Part shown: positions 1-8,743 of the stretch, one piece after another
Numbering within the stretch: position 1 is the first letter of the stretch
How the letters are laid out: each line of letters begins with the position of its first letter
Assembly (NCBI GenBank): GCA_001783695.1
Contig: MFNE01000004.1
Span: 1 to 50,188, forward strand
Reading direction: 5' to 3'
Length of the DNA: 50,188 nucleotides
From: Candidatus Lambdaproteobacteria bacterium RIFOXYD2_FULL_50_16
Lineage (GTDB): Bacteria > SAR324 > XYD2-FULL-50-16
Notes under the pieces: model-generated
Database searches by the model: none
What the model was told of the DNA's origin: nothing
Seen by the model: the letters and a program-made list of their open reading frames with translations, nothing else
Position numbers and translations under genes: made by a program

Positions 1-291
1 GAGACCGGACCGGTAGCGCAGCTTTAATACCAATCTTCACTAGTCCAATTTACCCGAACTTGCAAGATTTTTTATGAAAAAAACTTTATCTTTGCCTTTG
101 CTAAATAAGAAGGCCGGACCGGTTCTGCTTCTTCCGGTTTATATACTCCAATCTATCAAAAAAAAACTCGATTTGCTTAAAATTTTATTAATCCGTTTTA
201 AAAGCGCCAAACATCGGTTGCCCCCCTTTTTCGATTGGGCTAGCATACCGAGGAGTTTCCCAAAAATTTGCCGTTCATCAAGGATGAGGTT
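1..291. other. Intergenic region upstream of lon
   Basis: I see no convincing gene here. A short reading frame at 74-295 has low-complexity Lys/Leu composition and no homology I recognise, so I leave it out. The ten-base palindromic word CCGGACCGGT occurs at 5-14 and again at 115-124. The stretch from about 160 to 220 is A/T-rich and is a plausible place for the lon promoter, but no clean -35/-10 pair stands out. Confidence 0.5.
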
Positions 292-2790
292 ATGAGCGAA
301 CAAGAGGACCTAAAGGATTTTGAAGAGGAACCCTCCAAGGGGGAGGTGATTGAACCGGATCAGGTGATTTTGCAAGGCGTGTCCCCAGATTCAAACTTTG
401 GGGCGCTTTTGCCAAAGGCCGACCTATTGCCCGAACAGCTTGGTATTATAGCGGTTCAGCACCGGCCCTTGTTCCCCCATATGGTCATTCCGCTGGTAGT
501 CGAGGGTGACATCTATCAAAAAACCCTCAATCAGGCTCAAAAGGAGCAGGATTATGTGGGCATCTTTTTAGCTAAGCCCCAGTTTGATGCGGAAGATCCA
601 AAAGTGGAACACCTGCACAAAGTGGGCGTGGTCGCCCGAATTGCCAAGGTTTTTGCCCAAGATGACCACGGAAGCCAAGTGCTTTTGGATGTTTTAGAGC
701 GGGTGACCATTGTCGCGCCTATTGAGGCGGGCGAATTGATGCGGGCTCACGTTAAATATCGACGGGATCAGAGAATTAAGGTTAACGACGAGATTCGAGC
801 CTATAGCCGCGAAATCTTGACTAATATGAAAGAACTGATTCGGCTCAATCCTCTGATTAAAGAGGAACTAAATCAGTTTATTAACCAAATATCTATCGAC
901 GACCCCAGCCGGTTGGCCGACTTTGCCGCCACCTTAACCTCTGCTGAAAAAGAAGAGTTACAACAGATTCTGGCCGCCGAAGACATTATTGATCGTTTGG
1001 GTAAAACCCTGCTCCTCATTAAAAAGGAGCTTGAGCTTAGCCGTCTGCAAGCAGAGATATCCGAGCGGATCGAAAACCGGATTTCAGAACACCAACGAGA
1101 ATTTTTCCTACGCGAACAGCTCAAAGAGATTCAAAAAGAACTGGGTATCAGTAAAGACGAAAAAGCCCAGTTAATGGAGAAGTTAGAGGCGCGGGCAAAG
1201 TCTCTTAAATTTAGTGAGGAGGCCCGGGAACGCTTCGAAGAGGAGATGAACAAGCTTTCCTTGCTCGACGTACAGTCCCCGGAATTTAACGTCAGCCGAA
1301 ACTATCTGGACTGGATTGTATCCTTGCCTTGGGGGGTTTACTCTAAAGAAAACCTTAGCTTAGAGCGGGCTGAGCGGGTCTTGGCAGAGGATCACTACGG
1401 CTTAGAGGACATAAAGGAGCGGATTGTGGAGTTTATCGCCACTATGATCCTAAAGAAGGAAAACTCAGGGACTATTTTGTGTTTTGTGGGGCCACCAGGG
1501 GTGGGCAAAACCAGTATCGGCAAGTCGATAGCGCGCGCTATGGGGCGCAAGTTTTTCAGGTTCTCTGTCGGCGGAATGCGAGATGAGGCCGAGATTAAGG
1601 GGCACCGACGCACTTATATAGGGGCTATGCCAGGTAAGTTTATTCAGGCACTTAAAGGGTCTAAGTATGCCAACCCGGTGATCATGCTTGATGAGATCGA
1701 CAAGATTGGCAACAGTTTCCAAGGAGATCCGGCTTCAGCCCTCTTAGAGGTCCTAGACCCAGAGCAAAACCACGCTTTTTCAGATCACTACCTAGATTTA
1801 GCCTTTGACCTTTCTAAGGTCTTTTTTATTGCGACCGCCAACCAGTTAGACACCATTCCGCCGGCGCTGCTGGACCGGATGGAGGTCTTGCGGCTTTCGG
1901 GCTACATTGCTCAAGAAAAGATGCATATTGCCAAACGTTACTTGATCCCCAAACAGCGCAAAGAACATGGTTTAAAGGGGTCTCAAGTGGCTTTTGCCGA
2001 CGGGGCCATTCGCGATATTATCGACGGCTACGCCCGCGAGGCGGGGGTCCGAAAGCTCGAAAACATGATTCAAAAGATCTGCCGCAAGCGGGCGACCGAG
2101 CTGGTTCGAGGTACGGAAGTCAAGTCAAACCGGATTGGGGTGGTAGAGGTGAAAAAATACCTAAAAAACCCAATTTACGAAGAAGACGAGATTCACGGCG
2201 AAGGCAAAGTGGGCGTGGTCACCGGGCTGGCATGGACCAGTTTGGGAGGCAGTATCTTGCCGGTCGAGGCCAATTGGGTGCCTTCAAAAGCCAAAGGGTT
2301 TCAGCAGACTGGCCAGTTGGGCGATGTGATGGTCGAGTCCTCAAAGATTGCTTATAGTTTTGTGAACTCGGCCGCCGATCGGTACGGCGGAAATACCGAC
2401 TTTTTTGATGACAAGCTGGTCCATTTGCACGTACCTGCCGGGGCGACCCCTAAAGACGGACCTTCTGCAGGGGTGACTATGGCCACGGTGTTGATTTCCT
2501 TGATCCGCAATCAGCCGGTTATCCCTAAACTAGGTATGACCGGCGAACTAACCTTGGTGGGTGAGGTCTTGCCCATTGGGGGGCTTAAGGAAAAGGTGAT
2601 CGCTAGTCGGCGTAGTGGACTCAAAGAGATTATTATCCCCTGGGCCAACAAGAAGGATTTTATCGAATTGCCCGAACATCTTAAGGAAGGCTTAACGATT
2701 CATTATGCCAAACATTATGATGACGTCTTTAAGGTGGCCTTTGCGGTGAAACCGAAGTTTCCCCGAATCAATCGGCGCAAGGCTCGCTAG
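292..2790 (+). CDS. lon: Lon ATP-dependent serine protease (LonA)
   Basis: Cytoplasmic AAA+ protease that degrades misfolded and short-lived regulatory proteins. The order is an acidic N-terminal extension of about 50 residues, the LAN substrate-binding domain, a long helical region, an AAA+ module with Walker A GPPGVGKTS near residue 400 and Walker B IMLDEIDK, and a C-terminal protease domain. The catalytic serine lies in KDGPSAGVTM (about residue 725) and the lysine in GGLKEKV (about residue 768), so the enzyme looks active. The frame opens at a TTG at 268, but I chose the ATG at 292 because AAGGATGAGG lies just upstream; this gives 832 residues, a normal LonA length apart from the N-terminal extension. 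The stop codon overlaps the stop of the convergent PEP-utilising gene, so no separate terminator fits between them. Confidence 0.97.
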   Translation: MSEQEDLKDFEEEPSKGEVIEPDQVILQGVSPDSNFGALLPKADLLPEQLGIIAVQHRPLFPHMVIPLVVEGDIYQKTLNQAQKEQDYVGIFLAKPQFDAEDPKVEHLHKVGVVARIAKVFAQDDHGSQVLLDVLERVTIVAPIEAGELMRAHVKYRRDQRIKVNDEIRAYSREILTNMKELIRLNPLIKEELNQFINQISIDDPSRLADFAATLTSAEKEELQQILAAEDIIDRLGKTLLLIKKELELSRLQAEISERIENRISEHQREFFLREQLKEIQKELGISKDEKAQLMEKLEARAKSLKFSEEARERFEEEMNKLSLLDVQSPEFNVSRNYLDWIVSLPWGVYSKENLSLERAERVLAEDHYGLEDIKERIVEFIATMILKKENSGTILCFVGPPGVGKTSIGKSIARAMGRKFFRFSVGGMRDEAEIKGHRRTYIGAMPGKFIQALKGSKYANPVIMLDEIDKIGNSFQGDPASALLEVLDPEQNHAFSDHYLDLAFDLSKVFFIATANQLDTIPPALLDRMEVLRLSGYIAQEKMHIAKRYLIPKQRKEHGLKGSQVAFADGAIRDIIDGYAREAGVRKLENMIQKICRKRATELVRGTEVKSNRIGVVEVKKYLKNPIYEEDEIHGEGKVGVVTGLAWTSLGGSILPVEANWVPSKAKGFQQTGQLGDVMVESSKIAYSFVNSAADRYGGNTDFFDDKLVHLHVPAGATPKDGPSAGVTMATVLISLIRNQPVIPKLGMTGELTLVGEVLPIGGLKEKVIASRRSGLKEIIIPWANKKDFIELPEHLKEGLTIHYAKHYDDVFKVAFAVKPKFPRINRRKAR

Positions 2791-5441
2791 AGTTGGTCTT
2801 CAGGCGCTTCGAAAAAGGCTTCTTCCTCTTGGGGGGTCTCCAAACCTTGGGGGGCAACTAGCGCGGGTTCTGGCACCTCTGGCTGGGAGGCGCTGGGCAA
2901 GGAGGCTACCTTTTGGGGAGCCGAGTTGACCAGAGTTGATTCTTGTTCGATGGCCAACTTTAAGCGGACCAATTTTAGTAACATCCCCGGCACCCGGCCT
3001 GGGGGCACCGAGATTTGGCTGACCCCTTGATCCAGTAAAAACAGCAGGTCTTCTTCGACTAAGGGCTGTTCGCCACAAAAACGAGCCTTTAGGTCGGGCC
3101 GCAAGGCCTTACCCCGTTTGATTCCTAAGCCAATCAACTCCTTTACGGGCCCAGTTAGGTGTTGGAAGGGGTCCGATCCGAACAGCCCCAAGGGGGCGTA
3201 CCCTACCTGAATCTGTCCCCAATCCTCCCGCGACAGCCCCATGGTTGACTGGGTCAAATCGTTACCCCCAAAGCTAAAAAAGCTAACCTCGCGGGCAATC
3301 TCATAGGCGTCTAGCGCCGCTGAAGGCAGTTCGATCATAGCACCCAACTCAATACTAAAGGGAACCTCATTAAACCCTTTTAGTTTGGCCCAACTGGCAA
3401 TGGTTTCTTCAATCCCATCAACCGGGTCCCGCCCACCTCGTCGCAGCAGTTTGATCTCATTAGCAGTAGCCGCATAAGGGATCAAAAGCTGGACCTTGGG
3501 GGGCTTTTTGCCATTTCTAATTAGCGCGTCTAAAGCCCCTAAAAGCGCTTGCACCTGGAGTCGGGTTATAAAATAGCTGGTCAAGCCCATCCGAACCCCT
3601 CGGTGGCCTAACATTGGGTTGGTTTCCCGGTGGGCCTCGATCCGTTCGATCCATTTGTCTGTACGGCTGCGAATAAAGGCCTTGGCCAAGTCTTGGGCCG
3701 CCAGTCCGGTTTCTAGTCCGTGCTTGGGTAATAAATCGTTAATCGAAAGATCAAGTAGCCGTAAGCAAAAGCGTTTGCCCTCTAAGGGAGCCATTAACTC
3801 CATCAATTCCGACTTGAGTGACTCTTTAAGTTGGCGCACTCCATCGGCGTCTTCTCCAGCTAGCACCAACCCTCGCAACCAGGTTAGCCTTGGACCTTCC
3901 ATCATTAGGTTTTCTAAACGAAAAAGCCCAATCCCTTGAGCGCCCCATTTAAGTGCTTTTTTAATCCCGTTTAACTCCTCAGTGTTCGCCAATACCTCGG
4001 CGGGCATGGGCAGGCCACGCAAAGCCTCGGTATAGCGGGCGACTGTGGAGGGATCAGGGGAAAGGGTGTTGGACTGGCCCCTATACAGGCCGGGCTCGCC
4101 AACCTGGGGGACTTCCAGACTAATCCACTGGCCCTCATTAATTTCGTCGCCGCCAATCCGAGCCGATTTGAGGCTGATTTTGGCTTTGGGCAAAAGCAAG
4201 GAAGGCAAACCTAGACTACGCGCCATTACGGGGCCGTGGCTGGCGTAACTCGATTGGGCAGTGATCACACCCGAGGATTGGCGCAGGGCCTCTGTATCTT
4301 GCGGGGTGATCTCGGTGACCATCAAAATTTTAGGACCTGTTGGGGCGGCTAATAGCCGGGCAGCAGAGAAATAGACCCTTCCCGAAGCGGCCCCTGGAGC
4401 CCCGATAAATTGGGTCTGGGTCTTGATAGGTATCAACTTGTCTAAATCTTCTAGCTTAGTGGCTAAAAGGTCTTCTAGTTGGCTAGGGGTGATCGAGCGG
4501 GCTAGGTCAGACGCAGGGATCAGGCCTCGCTCAAATCGGTCTAAAAGCTGGCTCAATCTGGAGGTGAGGTTGCCTGCCTCTAAGCGTCTTAGGCCTAAAG
4601 GACGAACTTGATTTCGGTCCCATAAAAACCGCACGGCGCAGCGTTCAGGCACCGACTCTTCGACCAATGCTACAATCTGGGCGAGGGGCGGGTCTAAAGC
4701 GTCTCCCTTGGCCCAAGTGGCGCTAAGCTCCTCCATCTTGATCCAAGGCGGCTGCTGGCCTTCGGGCTCCCCGCGGAAGGGCTCATTAAAAGCACGGAAT
4801 GGCTTGACCCAAATCTGCGGATCCCATCCACCTTTAGACTCATCTCTGGGGGCCACCTCGCCCAAGGCCCAAACCTCTCCAGGTTCAGGTAGGCGGACCG
4901 GCTCTAGCACTAGGATGGCCCCTTCTGGGGCTTTTTTGGCCATAAGTTGCAGGCAGTTTTCGATCTGATGTTGCCTAGTGTGGGCAAAGCCACGGGCGCG
5001 GCCTAAAAGCAGTAGTTGAACCTGTTCTTGGGCGCTGCCCTCTGGTTGGCTGGGAGGGCGGTCGCTAAGGTCACCAAAGTCTTGCAGCAATAAAGCCCAA
5101 GCTCGCAAGATATCGTCTTCAGGATAGCGAGCGCCTAGGCGTTGGAGAATTTTTTCATTAAAACCTAAGTGATCGAGTGAGGCTAAAGGTTCTAGGTCCA
5201 CCATGCCGTAAATTCTTGCGGCATATAAAAGCCCCCTAGCCGCTCGAATCCCGCCCACTTGTTGCTTAATTTCAACCAGAGTGGGTTTAACGATCCGTTC
5301 AAGCTCACTGTTGGTCAGCCCAACCAAGGTGCGTGCCTCAATCCAAAAAACCAACTCCGCCTGCCCCAATTCCCGTTGAAGCCGAAGCCAGAGGGGAAAA
5401 TCTTCGGGGATTTCGCTAGCCAAGGGCTTAAAGTGGTTCAT
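2787..5441 (-). CDS. PPDK-like PEP-utilising protein with degenerate ATP-binding half
   Basis: The C-terminal half matches pyruvate phosphate dikinase and PTS enzyme I: a swivelling domain with phospho-histidine candidate H402 in SYASHGPVMAR, followed by a PEP-binding TIM barrel with GIGLFRLENL, the LRLLD arginine, GHRGVRMG, GAMIELP, SFGGNDLTQ (usually SFGTNDLTQ) and catalytic Cys C789 in FCGEQ. The N-terminal ~370 residues occupy the place of the PPDK ATP-grasp domain. They keep only linker-like features (GAPGAASGRVYF leads into the swivel), and the usual LQTRNGKR motif has become LGLRRLEAGN. ATP/Pi chemistry is therefore doubtful, while PEP-dependent phosphorylation of H402 looks possible. 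A Pro/Glu-rich tail follows the barrel. The start overlaps the stop of the EIIA/HPr-like gene (ATGA), implying translational coupling and a shared phosphorelay. The exact partner and output are unknown. Confidence 0.85.
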   Translation of the reverse strand: MNHFKPLASEIPEDFPLWLRLQRELGQAELVFWIEARTLVGLTNSELERIVKPTLVEIKQQVGGIRAARGLLYAARIYGMVDLEPLASLDHLGFNEKILQRLGARYPEDDILRAWALLLQDFGDLSDRPPSQPEGSAQEQVQLLLLGRARGFAHTRQHQIENCLQLMAKKAPEGAILVLEPVRLPEPGEVWALGEVAPRDESKGGWDPQIWVKPFRAFNEPFRGEPEGQQPPWIKMEELSATWAKGDALDPPLAQIVALVEESVPERCAVRFLWDRNQVRPLGLRRLEAGNLTSRLSQLLDRFERGLIPASDLARSITPSQLEDLLATKLEDLDKLIPIKTQTQFIGAPGAASGRVYFSAARLLAAPTGPKILMVTEITPQDTEALRQSSGVITAQSSYASHGPVMARSLGLPSLLLPKAKISLKSARIGGDEINEGQWISLEVPQVGEPGLYRGQSNTLSPDPSTVARYTEALRGLPMPAEVLANTEELNGIKKALKWGAQGIGLFRLENLMMEGPRLTWLRGLVLAGEDADGVRQLKESLKSELMELMAPLEGKRFCLRLLDLSINDLLPKHGLETGLAAQDLAKAFIRSRTDKWIERIEAHRETNPMLGHRGVRMGLTSYFITRLQVQALLGALDALIRNGKKPPKVQLLIPYAATANEIKLLRRGGRDPVDGIEETIASWAKLKGFNEVPFSIELGAMIELPSAALDAYEIAREVSFFSFGGNDLTQSTMGLSREDWGQIQVGYAPLGLFGSDPFQHLTGPVKELIGLGIKRGKALRPDLKARFCGEQPLVEEDLLFLLDQGVSQISVPPGRVPGMLLKLVRLKLAIEQESTLVNSAPQKVASLPSASQPEVPEPALVAPQGLETPQEEEAFFEAPEDQL

Positions 5442-6226
5442 ATAAAAAACCTCCGCCCAGGTAGGATCAAAGCTTGGAAGGCGGGGCTAAGGGCTCGGCC
5501 TAAAAGCCCACGTAGGTGAGCTAGGTCGTAAAAGCCCGGTCCTTCGATCTGCACCTCTAGATGATCCCCTTTTTTAAGCCGGGTCCAGCCGAATAAGGAA
5601 AACAGGTCTTCGACCAATTCGCCTTCAAAATAGAGTTTCAGTTCAAGCAGGGGGAAGGTTTCCTCAAAATCGGTAATGATTTTGGTCAAGGCTTCTACGT
5701 TGCCGTGGTGTAGTAAATTATTTGAAAGTTCAATCGAGTAAATCGGGCTCTTGGGCCCTTGGCGGGTCTTTGGGGTCCAGTTGGGGGCGGCGGGTTCGGA
5801 GGTCAACCGGTCTAGGCTAATAGGGCTCCCCTGCCTAATCAGCGAGGTAATCTGGGAGAGCACCGAGGTTTCGTAACCTACCGCTTGTGGGTCAGCTACG
5901 CCTATATATATAAGCAATAATTCAAAAGGCTTTAATGGGGTTCGGGTTTCGATGCGACCCGGCTCGATCCAAACTAAGTGCTCTGGTCTAGGCAAGAGCA
6001 AGATAAACTTAAAGCCAGTAAACTTTTTGAGTTCGCCCCAAAAAACTTCCCATTTTTGAGGTTCCGCTTTGAGATTAACACTGCGACAAAGATAACCGAG
6101 ATCGGCCAGGCCCGCGTCGAGGCTGGGCAACAATCCCATTTGCGAAGGGTCCTGGGTTGAAAACCAAGAAAAAAGCCCAGCCGTTCCGGCTTCTAAGTCG
6201 GAACGGGCCGCCAAAGGTCCGGTCAT
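5438..6226 (-). CDS. EIIA-like/HPr-like fusion protein (putative phosphocarrier)
   Basis: A 262-residue cytoplasmic protein that I read as two PTS-type domains. Residues ~60-150 resemble a type 2 (fructose/PtsN) EIIA domain in length and pattern, but the place of the active LPH motif reads LPRP, so the usual phospho-histidine seems lost. Residues ~163-250 follow HPr: IELSNNLLHH aligns H173 with HPr His15, LFSLFGWTRLKKG matches the Ser46 helix and following loop, and VQIEGPGFYDLAHLRGLL matches the C-terminal strand and helix. The HPr Arg17 and Pro18 positions are changed to Gly and Asn. It lies 23 bp after the CfpA-like gene and overlaps the PPDK-like gene by 4 bp. Inference: a phosphocarrier that receives phosphate from the PPDK-like protein. 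The match is structural and by eye, and no sugar permease is encoded nearby. Confidence 0.6.
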   Translation of the reverse strand: MTGPLAARSDLEAGTAGLFSWFSTQDPSQMGLLPSLDAGLADLGYLCRSVNLKAEPQKWEVFWGELKKFTGFKFILLLPRPEHLVWIEPGRIETRTPLKPFELLLIYIGVADPQAVGYETSVLSQITSLIRQGSPISLDRLTSEPAAPNWTPKTRQGPKSPIYSIELSNNLLHHGNVEALTKIITDFEETFPLLELKLYFEGELVEDLFSLFGWTRLKKGDHLEVQIEGPGFYDLAHLRGLLGRALSPAFQALILPGRRFFI

Positions 6227-6249
6227 GGCCTAACCCTGGGCCAGGAGTT

Positions 6250-8124
6250 TTATAGACCCGCTGCCAACCCTGGCGGCGGAATGAAACTAGGCTCGTAAAT
6301 ATCGCCTCGTTTGGCGTGGATATGAGACTCTTGGGTCTGATCAACAAACCCAGCAGCCACCGCGTCCAAGAAGTCAGCGATAACGTTGCTAATCGCCTGC
6401 ATCGTGCTTTCTTTACGCTTAATCGTGGTCAGGTTGATCTCTAAGACTAAGCCTGAGCGCAAGTGATACGGATTCACCTGCCGATTATAGGTGGAAAACT
6501 CAGATTCCAAAAAGTCTAACCGCTGGTCTAAAATCACCCGCTCAGGTGGGTTTTCATACTTAAAGGTTTCGTGGATCTTTTCGCGCAGCAGTTGGAACTT
6601 GCGGGTCAGATATTGGCGGCGCTCACCAAAGGTGTCGTTGAGTTTTTCAATATCGCTCTTTTTAGGCTGAACAAAAAACACTTCGTCCCATTCTTTGACA
6701 ACCTTGGGGGCTGCCGCTGGGGCCGTTTGGGGTTCGGGGGCGGCTCCTCGTCTGCCTTGGGCAGCGTCTTGAGCCGGGGCGGTGCCGCCGCCTAAAAATT
6801 TCTCGGTAATCGCGTGATAGTCTAAAAATCCCTGTTCCTTTTTGTGGTTTTCATGGACTTTTTCGTACACGTTCCAAAGCTTGTTAGCCTGGGCACCAAA
6901 CTCATCGAGTTGGGCGCAATAGGCGTTACGCATCTCACGTAATTGGAGGTTGTCGTAATATACCAAGGTCGCAGAATACCGTTCGTCAGGAAGGTCGTGT
7001 AGGCTCGATTCGGAATATTCGCGAATCACCACCTTGCCCGCCTGCTTAAAGTTTTCGATGTGTTGGTACCCTAAACGGGTCTTGTCTAATATTTCAGTCA
7101 ACGCGTTGACTGCTTTATTAAACCCGCGATTACGCAGATTCTCCCGGCCAACAATCCTCTGGATATTTTCGCGCAGGTTTAATGGGTCATTGCTGTCGCC
7201 CGGGGCACCCATATCGTGGATGGCGTCCAAAAAGTCTTTAGAGACCCATTGGAATTGAGGGGACTCTGCGTTTGCCTCGAAATCGACATATTTTTCGAGC
7301 CGTTTAAACTTCTCAATGATCTGCTCTGCTTCGGTTAAGGCGGCTTGCCCTTCTTCGGCGAACTTGGCATTGAGTCCGTCTAATTCTTTATCCAGCAGGC
7401 CTACGATATAGTCAGAAAGCACCTCTCTGATGATGGTCTCGGTGCCGACTTGGAAATGGAACACTGGGTTTAAAAGTTCAGATTCGGCGATGTTAATTGT
7501 TAAAGATACATCGGTCACCCATTCGGGCTTGAGCTTGTTGTCCGAATAATGTCCCTTTACTAAACTAAAGGCGTTGTCTGTACCCACCATTAAACCAATA
7601 TCGGTCTTTTCGCGCAGTAATTTGGCGGTTTTTTGGGACATGTCGTGGACGCCATGTTCCAAGTGGCCTTGTAGGTGTTGGTAAATGTTAACGACCGACA
7701 TCTCCAGCGCCCGGTTGTTAAACTTTTCGGCTCCACCTATCTCGTCGATCAGCTCACCCATTTCTTGAGGGGTGTAGCGGGAGAGATTTTTTTGTTCTTC
7801 ATCATCAACCAGCTTGTTAAATTTCTTGGACATCTCGTCTTCGACGGTGACCAAGTAGCGGTTGTACATGTTGTGGAAACCCTGGTTAAAATAATTATGC
7901 AGGATTTCTTTGATCGAGCCGGTGACATGTAGCTTTTCTAGGACCTCGGGAGGTAACTTAGAGGCTACATGGTTGAGGATCTTATCTACTTCTTCGTCGA
8001 TTATCCGTTGGGATTCAACGTATTCATTACGTTCGTCGCGGTTGGCACTGTTCCTTGAACCGACAGCACTAGCCGACTCTGGATCAACCAAACGGGGATT
8101 TTTGTCCTTTTTTTCTTCGTTCAT
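6250..8124 (-). CDS. cfpA: CfpA-like cytoplasmic filament protein
   Basis: A 624-residue, charged, mostly helical soluble protein without signal peptide or membrane segment. It resembles CfpA, the cytoplasmic filament (ribbon) protein of Treponema and other spirochaetes, in length (T. pallidum about 678) and in conserved-looking stretches such as NRYLVTVEDEM, NIYQHLQGHLEHG, LLREKTDIG, VSLTINIAESELLNPVFHFQV, ENLRNRGFNKAVNALT and the C-terminal NPYHLRSGLVLEINLTTIKRK. A Gly/Pro/Ala-rich linker at ~455-485 splits a long N-terminal part from the C-terminal coiled part. The frame opens at a TTG at 8130, but the ATG at 8124 is the likelier start. It heads a minus-strand unit with the EIIA/HPr-like and PPDK-like genes, behind a good promoter at 8183-8211. 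The family assignment is from memory of the sequence pattern, and CfpA is regarded as spirochaetal, so it should be tested. Confidence 0.75.
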   Translation of the reverse strand: MNEEKKDKNPRLVDPESASAVGSRNSANRDERNEYVESQRIIDEEVDKILNHVASKLPPEVLEKLHVTGSIKEILHNYFNQGFHNMYNRYLVTVEDEMSKKFNKLVDDEEQKNLSRYTPQEMGELIDEIGGAEKFNNRALEMSVVNIYQHLQGHLEHGVHDMSQKTAKLLREKTDIGLMVGTDNAFSLVKGHYSDNKLKPEWVTDVSLTINIAESELLNPVFHFQVGTETIIREVLSDYIVGLLDKELDGLNAKFAEEGQAALTEAEQIIEKFKRLEKYVDFEANAESPQFQWVSKDFLDAIHDMGAPGDSNDPLNLRENIQRIVGRENLRNRGFNKAVNALTEILDKTRLGYQHIENFKQAGKVVIREYSESSLHDLPDERYSATLVYYDNLQLREMRNAYCAQLDEFGAQANKLWNVYEKVHENHKKEQGFLDYHAITEKFLGGGTAPAQDAAQGRRGAAPEPQTAPAAAPKVVKEWDEVFFVQPKKSDIEKLNDTFGERRQYLTRKFQLLREKIHETFKYENPPERVILDQRLDFLESEFSTYNRQVNPYHLRSGLVLEINLTTIKRKESTMQAISNVIADFLDAVAAGFVDQTQESHIHAKRGDIYEPSFIPPPGLAAGL

Positions 8125-8182
8125 AACCAACTCGACTCAAGCGTAAAAAGCAGGATTTGAAGGCCATAACGCCTTTCCCGAT

Positions 8183-8211
8183 ACCATAAGAAATAACGTC
8201 CTAGGCGTCAA
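8183..8211 (-). promoter_or_regulatory. Sigma70-type promoter for the cfpA-like unit
   Basis: On the minus strand TTGACG (8206-8211) and TATGGT (8183-8188) are separated by exactly 17 bp, about 60 bp upstream of the cfpA-like start codon. No other candidate in the 178-bp divergent intergenic region is as close to consensus. Confidence 0.55.
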
Positions 8212-8302
8212 GCCAATTGTTATTTTAATCAAGCCCCTTTTGACATTTTGCTTCTGCTCTTCCACAGTAAGCCCTGTTTTAACCATGATGGGTATTAAGC
8301 CG

Positions 8303-8743
8303 ATGAGTGAGCACAATTTTCAAAAAACCTATGAACCGTCGCTTGATAAGGAACTGCTAAGCCGCATCAGTGATCTGCTGCGTGAACTATTCGGGGAGGA
8401 TTTGACCAAGCTGAGTCAGATCAAACCTAATGTCTGGGTGGTCGAAGAAGCGGGCTTTTTTATGGATATCATCGTCACCAGCCTACTTTTAGTGTTGGAT
8501 GCGCAACTCTTTGAAAAAATGCCTACTGACTCCAAAGGGGCCTATAAAAAGATGCTGCAATTAAACGCCCATCATGTCAAAGAAACCCGCCTTTGTTTGG
8601 TCAAGGAGGCGGTGCATCTGCGTGCCTTGGTTAGCCACCAAAACATTGACCAGCCCAAACTAGAAGACGCCCTGGCCGAATTCCGCGCCTTGTTCCCCAT
8701 TATTCATGGTGAGCTAAAATCCTTTTTCCCTCAGGATACTTAA
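8303..8743 (+). CDS. Small protein of unknown function, possible YbjN/CesT-like fold
   Basis: About 146 residues, cytoplasmic, no signal peptide. The pattern is helix, then strands with WVVEEAGFFMDIIVTSLLLVL, then RLCLVKEAVHLRALVSHQN and a C-terminal helix. It loosely recalls the YbjN/type III chaperone fold, but I do not recognise the family. Start choice is uncertain: in-frame ATGs lie at 8285, 8288 and 8303 and none has a strong ribosome-binding site; the frame extends to 8240. Its stop overlaps the ccmA start (TAATG), so it is translationally coupled to the haem-exporter genes and may have a role in cytochrome maturation. That link is inference from position only. Confidence 0.65.
   Translation: MSEHNFQKTYEPSLDKELLSRISDLLRELFGEDLTKLSQIKPNVWVVEEAGFFMDIIVTSLLLVLDAQLFEKMPTDSKGAYKKMLQLNAHHVKETRLCLVKEAVHLRALVSHQNIDQPKLEDALAEFRALFPIIHGELKSFFPQDT

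Noticed and set aside
74-295. 73-residue reading frame before lon
   Set aside because: Low-complexity, A/T-driven composition, no ribosome-binding site, and it ends inside the lon start; no family recognised.
2787-5441. Ordinary pyruvate phosphate dikinase or PTS enzyme I
   Set aside because: The N-terminal half lacks the ATP-grasp motifs of PPDK and the HPr-binding domain of enzyme I; only the swivel and PEP barrel match.
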